Counted from the stretch's first letter, positions 21,556-33,225 are shown. The stretch is DNA of 64,000 bases from Chelydra serpentina (GCA_037349315.1 JBAIAC010000057.1:8711501-8775500), one strand, 5' to 3'. The notes: a model not told the origin generated them from the letters alone. Program-made: numbers and translations.

Positions 21556-24500
21556 CTGGAACGAACACAAGCATGGAAGCTGGAGAGGTCACGTAATCGG
21601 GTAAAGACCTGGCCTTCCAGCCTACCAGGGTGCACTGCATCCATAGACCCGGATAGGTCTATTGTCTCGCCCACAAATACCAGTGCTCTAGCTCACATAC
21701 AAGTGACAGGGCTCGGCGCAGGAACCGCTGGGTGAAAGTCTAGGTGCTGCATCGTACAGGGGGTCAGAGGAGAGGACCACCAGGGTCCCTTCTGGCGTTC
21801 AATCAAAATAAATAAATCTAAACGTGATTTTTTTTCAGGACACAGTTACTATCCAGAGTCCAGCCAGTTCTGCCAGGATCAGGGCCTTCAACTGTATAAT
21901 TTGCGGGGCAGGGAATCACATTCTCTTATCTAAGCGAGACCTATGCAAAACCCACCCAGACCACAAAGGTCTCTTGGGATGGAAACTTGTGCAAAGCCAC
22001 CAACAAACAAAAACAAAAAAACCACCCCCAATTTTGCACTAAAGGATCATGAGCTTCTGGGTGAATCTAAGCAGAGCTCCGAGCTGGATGCGAAGCCAGG
22101 CGAAGCCGGCGCAGCATCGAGGAATCTCCCATGATCCCCCACTTCCAACAGCTTTTCTGCCAAGAGCGCTTGACGCCTCCAAAGCGCATCTGCTTGGAGC
22201 ATGCCGCTCTACATCCAATGCCACGGAAGCAACGGGAGCACTTCTACCAGGTCCTAAATGTGTGTGGTCTTGTTGTAGCCATGTTGGTCCCAGGATATTA
22301 GACAGATAAATGGGTGAGGGGATATCTTTTATTGGACCAACTCCTGTTGCTGAAAGAGACAAGCCGTCAAGCTGACACAGACCTGAAGAAGAGCTCGAAG
22401 GCTTGTCCCTTTCACCAACAGGAGTTGGTCCAATAAAAGATATTCCCTCACCCACCTTGTCCCTCTAATGGGCAGGCAGGGCAGATACTTACTGATAGCT
22501 ATGTGGACTGATAGCACCGGGTGTGACACAGTCAGGGCCCAGATGTGGAGGCTGTGAAGGGCTTTCACACCATTGATGGACAGCAAGATCTCCTTCACGT
22601 TGTTAAAGTCCACCCCTTTTGGGGTACCTTCAAGACAGCAAGAGGCACATAGGGTCATAGCCCCACATCAGCAGGAAAGGGAGGTACCCTGTAACCCACA
22701 GGAGAACATACCACAGGGACGGGACCGGGTTAACCAATTGTTAACGTAACTACCCTGCTCTGCAGAGCTCCTTACCTTCCATCAGCACAAGGACGACATC
22801 CCGGAGGATGGTCAGCGTGGTTGCAAGGACCAGGATTGAGAACAGGAAGGTACAGATGGGGTCTACATATTTGTACTCTGGCTGGTGGGAGGAGGAAAGC
22901 TGTTACTCATATTTAATGTAAAGCTCACAAATGCCTCATACTCAAACAACTGCCCTCAGACTCCGTGTAATCTCATTACACGATGCTCAACGGTTTCCTT
23001 ACTGAGCTACTGAGTTTCGTTCCAAACGAAAATTCCATTTTCCCTCTTGCAAGTGCACCGTGTGTTGTGACAGCTAAGCCGAGGTGCAGCCCGGTCACTG
23101 CTTGGATGGGAGGCCTCCAGGGAACATCCAGGTGCTAATAATTCAAAATGTTGCCCTATTTCCTCTGAATAAGGGTTTGCCGGTGTAGCTCGACTGGTGT
23201 AGAAGCAGTTTATAGTGTCAAAAAAGTGCTTGCGTCAGGATCTCTTAAGCACTTTTTTGCCAGTATCCCTGTACATGTGAAACTCTGAGCAGTACAGTAA
23301 TGTTGCAAATAGAATCACCTCCCTAAGCAACATTACTATGCCGGAGAAATGTTCAGGCTAGACCTGGCCCGAGTGTCGACCCAATGCCCCAGCATAGCAT
23401 CACCAGACCTCAAGCCTCCTTCCTGATGAGAAGAGAAGCAGAGATCCGGACATGTGTGGACAAATCATATAGCACAGAGCTGGGGTATCAGCATTAGCGT
23501 CACAGCTAAGTTCCAACTTGGAGAGCTGCCTCCCTGCATTCCCCTGAAGTTCACACAGAATTCCTCACTTCCTGTCCTACATGGTTGTGCAATGCTGCTA
23601 GGCAGCTGCTGCATGCCATTCCAGAGGTGGCTGCATTTCTGTGGTGGGTGAAGCAAGTGAAATGCAGTTAAAAATAAATAAATCCATATATAATCTGTGT
23701 TCTGCCACTAACTTCCTCTGTGTCCTTGGGCAAGGCATTCAGGGAAACTAAAAAGCAGAGAGGTTAAGTAACTTTCTCAAGGACAGAGAAGGAATTACCA
23801 GCAGAGCAAAGATAAGAACGCAATCGTGCCTGGCTCCCAGTCCTGTGCTCAGCCCATGCCTTCCTCCCACAGGAGTACCTCTTCCTCCCTCCACCTGGGA
23901 CAGCACGCGTCACGCTCCAACTCCCAGACCACAACAAATGAAAGACACCACGTCCATCGCGCAGCGGGGAGTTTCCAGCCTTCCGCGCCCAAGCAACAGA
24001 GCCCGTACCTTGAAATAGATGATGTATGAAGCTACCAGGACTCCAACGCTCTGCAGCAGGTCCCCGACCACATGGATAAAGGCGGCCCGGACGCTGGTGT
24101 TCCGCTGCTTGCTGGGCCCGTGGTGGCTATGGCCGTGGTGGCTGTGCCCATGACCCGACTGGTGAAGAGTGACTCCCATGCTGCAGGGAAAGACGGAGCA
24201 GCAAGGTCATCGAGCGAGGCCCCTCGACCCACAGCCTCCTCTCACGCCTTCTGCACCGGCCGAGACAAGCCCTGCCTGCAGAGGGACAAAGCCACCTTCC
24301 CTCCATCTCCCCACGCAGGGGGCAGCGCTAGGTTCCACACTGGTCTCACTGCCAGCTTCGGCCCCAGACTGCAACATACGGCGCTAACCCCAGATACTCT
24401 GGCCTGCATCACTCTGGCTCAGTAACAGAGGGCCAGGAACACTGACCTAGAGGGAGGCTCCGAGCCTCAATCCTATGCCCCACCACTTGGGGCAACAGAA

Positions 24501-27500
24501 CCTCAGTTTGGTAGTTCCCAGTAGAAGCAGAGGAGACAGCTGAGAACCCCACAGCCCCCTGAGTGCCCTGGATTCTAGTACCGTGTGCAGCAGACACTCG
24601 CTCCAGGAAGTGGGGGGGGTGGGAGGGAGGGGAGAGGAGCACAGAGCCCTGCACAGCCACTTCCAAACTCCCTTCTGGCGTTCTCCCAAGCAAGGGCCTG
24701 CCGCTGCGCCCAGTGGAAATCAAGGGCCAGGCTCCCAGGGGCTTCCAACGGAAGCAGGATCGGGCCTCGGGAGACCGCTAATCCCGGGATTAATGGCCTG
24801 TTTGGACTGGCGGGCCTTTCAGACTGGCCAGAAGAAACATTCCAGCGTGAGGGATTAACCTTTGCAATTTGACCAGCAATGAATGAACCTTCCCGCACAC
24901 GCGCCCCCTCGCCCCGGTTCTCCGAGGAGCCGAGAGCCAGTGACCCGGCCGGACGTACATGATATTCACCGCCACCGCGCAGGCGGAGGTGATGAGCATG
25001 GTGTCCCCTTCGATCTCGTAGTTGTTCGAGAGCAGACGCTCCACCGCCAGATAAACCAAGACTCCGGTCACCACCCAGATCGACAGCACCGAGAGCAGAG
25101 CCCCCAGGATCTCTGCAGAGAAAGTCCGGCCCACCCAGGGTTAGAGAGCAAGAAACGCACAGAAAATCCTCCTCCAGACCCCCACCGAGCGCTCACCACA
25201 CTGGGGGACAGCAGCCACAGTTCAGCTCTCTGGGCACAAGTTGTATCTCTTTACTCTCCCAGTATAATTAATGCTACACAACCCTGTCTAGTGTGGATGC
25301 AGTGATGCTGGTAGAAAGGTGCATACCCCTCCATCATTTATACCGGTAAGGGAAGGGGCATAAGCTATACCAGAACAAGGTCTGCTCTACACAGATTTTG
25401 TACCAGTTTATTTCACTCAGAAGTGTCATTTTGAACCTAGTTACTCTGGTACAGCTGCTGGTGTGGATGCCGTTATCATTTCCATATGGGAAGGTAGCTA
25501 TTTATTAGAGAAGCACCTTTATACTGGTAAAACTGCCTCCATACTGAGCAGGTACCATTTTAACTATCCCAGGATGGGTAAAGCACTACAACTTTTGAGT
25601 GTAGATGCGGCCTAATGGACCTTTACCCCAACAGGGCGACATACGTGCGAGGAGCGGTACAGATTTAACTATTTCAATTCAACGCCGCCTGCCCCACCTG
25701 ATCTATTTATAGACCAGGCCTCAGTCCGCAAGGCTTGTGGTCCAGCACTTGTCACAGCACTAGCTCAATGTTAGGAAAAAATTACTGATGTCAAGATGAC
25801 GACAGCAGAGAAACACCATGGAGGTGGCCGGGAATGGAGAGTGGCGAAGGGGAGAGACAGACAAAGGGAGACTGGCCATGGGAATGCTAACAGACCTTTA
25901 ACAACTGCAGCACTAAAGAGCCTATAAGAATGTAGAGAACAAAGGCAGCTGGCGGTTTCCCTGCCCTTGGGCAGATAGTGGGGCTGAAATAAATCGACCT
26001 AGCACATGGGTTTTTGGCTGCTGCATTTTGCAAGAGGCTCTCCTTGGTGTCAGCAAAGCCCTTCCCCTGGTTAGAACTGTAGCGAAGAGATGAGCTAACT
26101 CCTTGGCGGGACGTCCTCAGAGGGAAGTTAATAGGGGTGGCCCTTAAAGGAGGGAGGGAATTACTGTATCCAAATACCAGGCCAGAACTGGGAAGGGGAA
26201 CATCCCCTTCCAGCAGGAGTGCCACGGGGCTGGTTACAACTGGACCCACTGTGATGGGGAAGTACTTGCTCCCAGCAGGGCCCAGAGGCTCAGCATGGGT
26301 GTTCACTGGGGTAGGGTCCCCCAGGGGTCATTAATAATCTAGTGCCAATGATCCTAGAACAGTGGATCCACAGGGGCAGCCAAAAGGGACAATCACAAGG
26401 CTCCCCTGCTCGGAGGGAGTCGGGAGTTAGCAAACAGCTTGCACCTAGAGCTGCAGCCGATTTCTGTGCATTGAGGTGTGTGCTCTACAGGGCTAGGTCT
26501 GTTGGATCCCAGTTCTTAGCCTGCATTGGCTGGACGGGACTTGTGTGGGATCCTGACATCTTCCCCATCCCCCACTGCTCTGCCAATGTCCCTCCCTCCC
26601 AGCTCCATTCAAGAGCCTCTGCAATCCCCACACCAAGGATGGAAGCTCCCTTCCTTTCAGATAAACCCAGGAGCAGAAAGCAGCATTGTTAGATGTCACC
26701 ACACCCAGTGTTGTCCTTCCATTGAGCACCTGGGCGTCAGACCCTGCCCTGCAGGGGAATCCACTCAGCAAGTTACCTGCTCGGTGCCAGCCAAAGTTCA
26801 TGGTTTTGGTAGCCGGACGCGAGGCCATCCACAAGGAAAACAGACTGATCATCATGCTGGCAAAGTCCGTCAGCAGGTGGGCTGCATCCGTCATGATGGC
26901 CAGGCTGTGGGACAGGTATCCCCCTGAAGCCGTGGAGGAGAAAGAATGAGTCAGTGAAAGGATGGAAGCCCCCAGCAGCACCAATGCTGCCCCTATGCCC
27001 TTCGCAGACGGGACACGCAACCGGTGCTGAGGAAACCCTGAAAAAAGATCAGAGTCCATGTGATGGTGGGCTCCCGAGACCAGAGGGGCTCCCGGTTATA
27101 ACCAGAGCCTGCTGCAAAACACTCATCTGGGTTTTCATTGTGTCTTCCACTTTAACCCAGAGCCCAGTTCTGCCCCATGGCAGTTTTTGCTGCTGATTTC
27201 AATGGCTTACGATCAGGGCCCTAAGGTTTGATTCTACCAAGCCCTTACCCAGCTACACAATTATATTTTTGGGATTAGCTCGTTGAACAATGAAATGCAA
27301 CCACTTCTAGCGCAGACTGTTGAACAGCCACACATAACAGTTTAGGGAGGAGGTGGAGAAGAATCTCTTGTCCAATCTAGCCATTCCAGCATCTTGGCTC
27401 TTACCAGGCAAAGGACACCATACAACATAGGCTACTTTGGCACCTTACCTACGACTTCTCCGGTCATGAAGACCAGGCAGATCACAGAGGCGATGTAGAG

Positions 27501-29160
27501 TTTCCTTCGAGCCCGCTGCTTTTCGGCATCATAGTGGCTGCCAGCAGCCCGGCTGGAATGACAATGCTGGTTCCCTGGGAGGCCCAGCTCAATGGAGGAC
27601 GCGTCTGGAACGTACTTGAGCATGGAATTGTGAAAGTTCTTCTCGGAGACGCTCAGATAGGACCTGAATGACAGAGAGTCACCATTACTGACCACTCTCG
27701 GGAACTGCTGGCTGAGGCACTTGGGGAGAGGGTCCGAAAGGGGGAAAGGAGTTTCCAACTGAAATTAAAATGATGCCCCTTTGTGCCCAAGGCCCTTCCC
27801 TTCCAACCCCCCAAAGGAAACGTGCCCCAGGGTCTTCAAGAGACGCTAGGGATTTCTGGGTGCCCACCTTGAGACTCCCAGTTCTCAGACCGTGCTGGAG
27901 CACTCACCTTCTGAAAGCCCGGCCCCTCGGCGGCATCTCATGTTGGGCACCCCAAAATCACCAGTCACTCTTGAAAGCCCTAGCCAGAACCTAGCTAGTC
28001 TCCTCTGCTTGAAAACACCCCTCCATCCAGGGAGGAATGGAAGCTCTAGAGCAGGGGTGGCCAACCTGTGGCTCCGGAGCCACATGCGGCTCTTCAGAAG
28101 TTAATATGCGGCTCCTTGTATAGACACCGACTCCGGGGCTGGAGCTACAGGCGCCAACTTTCCAATGTGCCGGGGGGTGCTCACTGCTCAACCCCTGGCT
28201 CTGCCACAGGCCCTGCCCCACTCCACCCCTTCCCGCCCCCACCCCTGAGCCTGCAGTGCCCTGGCTCCTCTCCCTTCCCCCACCCGCAGCCTCCTGCATG
28301 CCAGGAAACAGCTGATGGGGAGGGAAGGGGAGGCGCTGATCGGCAGGGCTGCTATTGGGCTGGAGGCGCTGGGAGCGGGGTGGGGGAGTTGATGGGGGGC
28401 TGCTGGCGAATTACTGGGGCTCTTTGGCAATGTACATTGGTAAATTCTGGCTCCTTCTCAGGTTCAGGCTGGCCACCCCTGCTCTAAAGCATGAGATCCC
28501 CACCCCTTCCTTCTCCCGCCGGTCACTCATTCCCTGCCCTGCCAGCCCTCCTCTTCCCCCCTTAACACGCTAAAGGAACCATCATTATTCCAGCTGTGTC
28601 CCCCATTTCCAAGTTCCCCCCTAAGGGGGAGCACATGGAGACAGTGGATTGGTTTGGTCCCCCAGACCAAATGATGGGGGGGGGGGGGCTCTTCTGTGTC
28701 AGAGACGCCCACTCCCCCCACAAGGGCAGAGAGACTCCAGAGCCAGGGAAGCTGTGGAGCCAGAAGCAGGTGCCCTAGAACCCAGATCCTCAAAGCTATG
28801 TAGTAGCCTAATGCCCATTGGCATTGATGGGAGCTGGGCACCTTTGGGGATCTGGGCCTGGCTGGAGACAGGCCAGCCCAGGGGCTGCAGAGCTGGGCTG
28901 GGGGAAGCCCTGGGATCGCTTGCAAGAGATAGGCCCGGGATGCGGGAGATACAGGGGACAGTGCAGGGGGAGGGTGCTGGGGGGAAGGAAGGGGGGGGGC
29001 TGGGGTTTGTTCCTGGGAGGAGGCTCAGAAGCTGGGGGGGCGGGGGGGGAGAACACGCTTGCCCCATGGAGGGGGTAACTGAAGGGGGAGAAATCGCCGC
29101 TCACCTGTCTCCGGGCTCCTCCAGCAGGTGCCGCTTCTCTTCCCCGTCCCTCTGCGCCAT
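21410..29160 (-). CDS. SLC30A2: SLC30A2 (ZnT2), zinc/proton antiporter, complete 8-exon gene
   Basis: Cation diffusion facilitator that loads zinc into secretory, lysosomal and endosomal vesicles. Exons on - are 29160-29105, 27663-27449, 26923-26777, 25112-24959, 24180-24009, 22881-22776, 22627-22493 and 21555-21410; they join to 376 codons plus stop, close to the 372-residue human long isoform. The zinc-site HxxxD pairs are H106/D110 in TM2 ([10 protein letters not shown]) and H227/D231 in TM5 (FIHVVGD). A histidine-rich cytoplasmic loop lies at 197-212. The C-terminal cytoplasmic domain has [10 protein letters not shown] and ends ECQSPSD. The start ATG has A at -3 and G at +4. Its 5' end sits in a GC-rich block; its 3' end faces EXTL1. 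All junctions are GT-AG. Confidence 0.96.
22290..22472. repeat. Palindromic repeat beside SLC30A2 exon 7, with CTGAAGA core
   Basis: Left arm 22311-22365 and right arm 22400-22454 are reverse complements built around ATCTTTTATTGGACCAACTC. On + the centre has CTGAAGA (22383-22389), an exact hammerhead CUGANGA core, then GAGCTCGAAGGC, where stem II and GAAA are decayed. It lies in SLC30A2 intron 7. Confidence 0.65.
22493..22627 (-). CDS. SLC30A2: SLC30A2 exon 7
   Basis: Acceptor TCTTGAAG and donor GTAAGT. It encodes [20 protein letters not shown] and [20 protein letters not shown], the regulatory C-terminal domain. A palindromic repeat ends about 20-40 bp beyond its donor. Confidence 0.94.
22776..22881 (-). 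CDS. SLC30A2: SLC30A2 exon 6
   Basis: Acceptor CCCACCAG and donor GTAAGG. It encodes [20 protein letters not shown] and [16 protein letters not shown], membrane helix 6 and the entry to the cytoplasmic domain. Confidence 0.94.
23583..23655 (-). repeat. Dispersed 'GCAGCCACCTC' repeat, copy 3
   Basis: On -, ATGCAGCCACCTCTGGAATG matches the family core. Located in SLC30A2 intron 5. Confidence 0.45.
24009..24180 (-). CDS. SLC30A2: SLC30A2 exon 5 (His-rich loop and TM5)
   Basis: Acceptor CCCTGCAG and donor GTACGG. It encodes [20 protein letters not shown] and onward: the His-rich loop (residues 197-212), then [20 protein letters not shown] with zinc ligands H227 and D231, ending YIIYFK. The loop carries an extra HGHSH-type repeat compared with my memory of mammalian ZnT2. 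Confidence 0.95.
24959..25112 (-). CDS. SLC30A2: SLC30A2 exon 4
   Basis: Acceptor TCTGCAG and donor GTACGT. It encodes [20 protein letters not shown] through [12 protein letters not shown], membrane helices 3 and 4. The last codon (AT|C) is split. Confidence 0.95.
26777..26923 (-). CDS. SLC30A2: SLC30A2 exon 3
   Basis: Acceptor GCTTCAG and donor GTAACT. It encodes [20 protein letters not shown], carrying zinc ligands H106 and D110, followed by [20 protein letters not shown] and FGWHRA. Confidence 0.95.
27449..27663 (-). CDS. SLC30A2: SLC30A2 exon 2
   Basis: Acceptor CATTCAG and donor GTAAGG. It encodes [20 protein letters not shown], a poorly conserved cytoplasmic segment with HCHSS, then [20 protein letters not shown], the first membrane helix. 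The split glycine codon continues in exon 3. Confidence 0.93.
28052..28481 (+). mobile_element. hAT element (CAGGGGTGGCC family), copy 1
   Basis: Ends CAGGGGTGGCCAACCTG and CAGGCTGGCCACCCCTG are inverted repeats. Flanks CTCTAGAG (28044-28051) and CTCTAAAG (28482-28489) match at 7 of 8 bases. The 430 bp carry no transposase. Located in SLC30A2 intron 1. Confidence 0.85.
29105..29160 (-). CDS. SLC30A2: SLC30A2 exon 1 coding part
   Basis: The ATG is at 29160. Eighteen codons ([18 protein letters not shown]) plus two bases precede the donor GTGAGC. The HLLEE run resembles the N-terminal HLL of mammalian ZnT2, where a dileucine acts in vesicle sorting. Confidence 0.85.
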
Positions 29161-29640
29161 CCTCACCCGCCGGGGCGCGCTCGGCTCCGGCTCCAGCTCC
29201 CCTCCGAGGGTCCCCCTGCTCCAGCCGCCCCCCGCGCCGGGCTCGCAGCTGCCTCTTTATGTGGCCCCGGCCGCGGCCCGTGTGAAGCGCCGGGGACCCG
29301 TGTGCAAAAGGCCCGGCGGGGGCGGCGAGCTCCGGCCAGGCCGGCTGCAAACTTTGCAGAGGTGCCTCCCTCCCCCGGGGCCGGGCCCCCCCGGCAGCCC
29401 GCCCGGCGGGGAGACGCTCCCGTGCGCCCCGCGGGGCGCATTGCGCCTGGAGAGGCGGCGCGTCTCCCCCCGGGCCGGCGAGGGGGTTCACCCCGCCGGC
29501 GGGAGAGGCTCTGGCCATCACCCCTTTGGCATGCTCCAGCCCCGAGCCTCCCCCTTCTCGGAGCGAGCAGGCAGCGAGTCCCGCCGTGAGCCACGTTACC
29601 GCCTCCCATCCGCCCCCCCGCTGCAGCCGGGCTCACTCCA
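29161..29640 (-). promoter_or_regulatory. CpG-rich promoter region of SLC30A2
   Basis: A block of very high GC and dense CpG begins at exon 1 and fades near 29640. I see no TATA box. This is the usual form of a CpG-island promoter, so the 5' UTR and start sites should lie here. It contains an 18-bp palindrome with two metal-response-like cores. Confidence 0.7.
29423..29440. promoter_or_regulatory. Palindrome with two inverted MRE-like cores
   Basis: TGCGCCCCGCGGGGCGCA is a perfect 18-bp palindrome. Each arm fits the metal-response core TGCRCNC, once per strand. It lies about 265-280 bp upstream of the SLC30A2 start codon. MTF-1 binding is an inference; GC-rich sequence can produce such matches by chance. 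Confidence 0.4.
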
Positions 29641-30559
29641 CGGAGCGACTAAGAACTAGACCCGCAGCGGGAAGGGCCAAGCGAGCCGGTCCCCGGCTCC
29701 ATCCTGTCCTGAGCTAGTCCCCTGGCCTGGCATCTGGGAGCCCTTCCATGGGGCAACATTCAAACCTCCTGCCACAACGAACTCAAGAGCTTAGCAAACT
29801 CCGAGCCCCACCCGTGTAAAATATCTGAGATCCCTCAACAGTCCCTGCGCCCCCCCCCAGTGCCAGGAGGAAAAAGGAACAAGAAGCCTTGATTGAGAGC
29901 AGTGTTGAGTTACACCTTGGAGCAGTGTAATGCCGATCTTGCTTTTAAATCAATTTAGCTGAACCAGTGCAAATCCCTGTGTGAACCCTCTTTGAACCTG
30001 GTTCCCTTAATTGAAGTGATTTAAATGAAGGTGGTTTGAATTTAATTTAAAGATTGTTTAAATGTAGGTGGTTAGAGTTTAAATTAAGGGAGTTGGAGTT
30101 TAAACCTGGCTTGAATTTAAACTGGTTTAAATCCATTCCATAGCATCCACATGGGTTTCACTGAATCAGTTTAAAAGCATATCTTTAGTTAAACTGGTGA
30201 CACTTTTAATAGAGACAATCCTAACAGAAACAGTGGTAGGGCTTTTGGGATATTCATGTAGCCATCCAACATAGCTTGTGTTTGAAATGCACTGGTTTTC
30301 GGCCATGATCCTGCAAAAACGTGTGCATGTGAGTAACATCTGTTGAGTTCAATAGGACCAACTCACCTGCATAAAATGATTTGTGTCTATAAACTTTGCA
30401 GAATAGGGCCTTGGGTTGTAATCCCCTTTCCTCTAGCAACTGTACCGATGCTGTTCAATCACTAAGTGATCTCCTCTAATGTAACTTGGGGATACACAAA
30501 GAGCCAACGTGCTGTTTGTCACCTCCCCCTATGTCAAGCTCTTTGGCTCTGTTCACAGT

Positions 30560-30690
30560 AGGAACATGGTCTAAGAATTCTTCACACAACTGCACAGTCA
30601 ACCTGGGGAACTCCTTGCCAGAGGATGTTCTGAAGGCCAAGACCGGGTTAAAAAAAGAACTAGATACATTCATGGAGTATAGATCCATTC
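30560..30690 (+). mobile_element. CR1-type LINE 3' fragment
   Basis: AGTCAACCTGGGGAACTCCT, GCCAGAGGATGTTCTGAAGG and AACTAGATACATTCATGGAG match the 3' coding end of CR1-like elements; the same phrase occurs at 45130-45250. Confidence 0.7.
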
Positions 30691-31394
30691 AGAGCCACCC
30701 CGTCCATAGGGCAGAGCGGCACAACTGCCCCAGCCCCCGTGCTTTGGAGAATGCGGAGGGAGGGCAGGGCGGCCCGGGGGACTAGCAGGGGTGGGGAGGG
30801 GCGCCTGGCACTGCACTCACCCCACAGGTTCAGGCTCAGTCTCTGGGGCAGCAGCAGGAAGCGACCCCACCCCAGCCCGCTCCGCTCAGCTCCGCCTATC
30901 ACTGCAGGGTCCTAGTGCCCCCCATCCACTAGTGCCAGGACAGGCTGACCCCGCCCCAGCCCTTCCACCTTGGACGGACCCTTCCTCTTTCCGGCAGGAC
31001 TCTCCACCAGCACAGGGGGCCCCTTCATCCCTAGCACAGGTGAGTGCCAGCCAGTAGTCTCCATCGTCCCTCGCCTATCGCTGGTGTCCACCCCATTGCC
31101 CCACACTTCCCCCTTCCACTGCCCTTTCTCCTTTCTCCCAGCACTGGGTGGGGTCCTCCAATGTCACCCTCCTGCCTCAAGAAGATCCTCCTTGCCTTTC
31201 AGCTCTTCAGCCTTGAGGTCCCTCTCCCCACAGTACCAGGACCTGGGGTCCCACAACTCTGCTCTCTCCACCACTCCCGAGGACTGGGATCCTCCATCCA
31301 TCTGCTTTTCCGCTTCCCCTCCCCCTCCCAGCCCCCAGAGAAAACATTGAGTGGATGACTTCAGAGAACAATCCACAATGACTCTGAGATCTCT

Positions 31395-32275
31395 TTCTTG
31401 AATGGTAACAGCTAATTTAGACCCCCATCATTTTATATGTATAGTTGGGATTATGTTTTCCAATGTGCATTACTTTGCATTTATCAACATTGAATTTCAT
31501 CTGCCATTTTGTTTCCCAGTCACCCAGTTTTGAGAGATCCTTTTGTAGCTCTTCACAGTCTGCTTTGGACTTAACTATCTTGAGTAGTTTTGTATCATCT
31601 GCAAATGTTGCCACCTCACTGTTTACCCCTTTTTCCAGATTATTTATGAATATATTGCATAGAACTGGTCCCAGTACAGACCCCTGGGGGACACCACTAT
31701 TTACCTCTCTCCATTCTGAAAACGGACCATTTATTCCTACCCTTTGTTTCCTATCTTTTAATCTTTAATCCATGAAAGAACCTTCCCTCTTATCCCATGA
31801 CAGTTTACTTTGCTTAAGAGCCTTTGGTGAAGGACCTTGTCAAAGGCTTTCTGAACATCTAAATCCACTATATCCATGGATCTCCCTTGTTCACATGCTT
31901 GTTGACCCCCTCAAAGAATTCTAGTAGATTGGTGAGGCATGATTTCCCTTTACAAAAACCACGTTGACTCTTCCCCAACAAATTATGTTCATTTATATGT
32001 CTGACAATTTGGTTTCCTTATTTTTGTGTCGTCCCCCTTTCTGAAATTAAATGCGACAGTGTTGGGCCGCTGTGGTGTTTTCCCCGCCACAGGGATGTTA
32101 AATGTAATTATATTATGGTCACTATTACCAAGCGGTCCAGCTATATTCACCTCTTGGACCTGATCCTGTGCTCCACTTAGGACTAAATCAAGAATTCTCC
32201 CTCCTTGGGTGGGTTCCAGGACTAGCTGCTCCAAGAAGCGGTCATTTAAGGTGTCAAGAAGCTTTATCTCTGCAT
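31395..32275 (-). mobile_element. Decayed CR1 LINE with endonuclease and reverse transcriptase pieces
   Basis: On -, 32234-31989 encodes GGRILDLVLSGAQDQVQEV and GNSDHNIITF, the end of the endonuclease domain with its SDH motif. From about 31870 to 31417 there are reverse transcriptase pieces including VLHQRLLSKVNCHGIRGKVL and MATFADDTKL, the FADD catalytic motif. The two parts lie too close for an intact element, so the middle is deleted; it is broken and non-functional. Confidence 0.8.
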
Positions 32276-32289
32276 CCCGCCCTCAGGTG

Positions 32290-32850
32290 ACTGGCCAGCT
32301 GAGTGCTTTATCAGCTCTGGCTGGCGGTGCCTTGGCTTGTCATTCTCAAAGCCTGGCATGATGTGCCATGGCTGGGCATGGTCTGTGATTGGCACGAATG
32401 GTGGTTGCATAAGCAAGAGCTGGCAGCTGCATGGTTGGCATAGTCCAGGGCTGGCACAACCCTCATTTTCATGTCCAGGAGCTGGCATGTTCTGGAGATG
32501 TTTTGCTCCGCGCTGGGCATGAACTTTAGCACATGGTACGACCCAGTGCTTGGGATCACTGTAGTTACCACGGTCAGTGGCTGGCCTGCTCCACGGTTGG
32601 CGTACCTGCGATTTTTAGTAGCCAGCAGGAGTCACGGCTCTGGGGAGTGTCAGGATCTGACATGCTTCTGCAGCTGACACAATCCGCACTTGGCACGAAC
32701 AGCAGCTGTTGTTGGGGAGGCCAGTGCTGAGCGCGAGCGATGGCTCTGCAGTCCCCACGATCCGTGGGTAGCGTGCCCACAGTTTGCACGATCGATGTGG
32801 GGCACAAAGGGCACCTGCGCGGTTGGCACTAGCCCCGACTGTCGGACCGC
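32290..32850 (+). repeat. Degenerate tandem array with TGGCAYRRTCC-like motif
   Basis: Variants of GGCTGGCAC, GGTTGGCAT, GAGCTGGCATG, GCTGGGCATG and CTTGGCACGAAC recur every 20-46 bases across about 550 bp. Unit boundaries are blurred, as in an old minisatellite. Confidence 0.4.
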
Positions 32851-33019
32851 CCCGCTTGCCGTTCTCCTGCAGCCGGCGTGTCTCGCGCGCAAACAGCGGA
32901 GGGGTCTGAGAAGCCAGACGTCCCTGCCAATAACCCGTGGGCAGGGAGGATGGTGAGAGAGGGGCACCGTGGCTGAACCCCCTCAGGGAGTGTGAATATT
33001 TCCCCGGTTTCCAATCCGG

Positions 33020-33215
33020 ATCATAGAATCTCAGGGTTGGAAGGGACCTCAGGAGGTCATCTAGTCCAACCCCCTGCTCAAAGCAGGACCAACCCCAGCT
33101 AAATCATCCCAGCCAGGGCTTTGTCAAGCCTGACCTTAAAAACCTCTAAGGAAGGAGATTCCACCACCTCCCTAGGTAACCCATTCCAGTTCACCACCAC
33201 CTGGGGCCCTGAACA
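33020..33215 (-). mobile_element. CR1 LINE 3' end
   Basis: ATCATAGAATCTCAGGGTTG, GGACCTCAGGAGGTCATCTA and CAACCCCCTGCTCAAAGCAG are the reverse complement of a CR1 3' tail, with further upstream CR1 to about 33215. Confidence 0.9.
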
Positions 33216-33225
33216 GTGATGGTCA

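Noticed and set aside
28649..29659. A 336-codon open frame on + over the SLC30A2 first exon
   Set aside because: GC-rich CpG-island sequence lacks stops by composition. The protein is low complexity and antisense to a certain exon.
31417..32234. Reverse-transcriptase and endonuclease open frames as a host gene
   Set aside because: They match CR1 ORF2 motifs, are broken and internally deleted, so they are a dead transposon.
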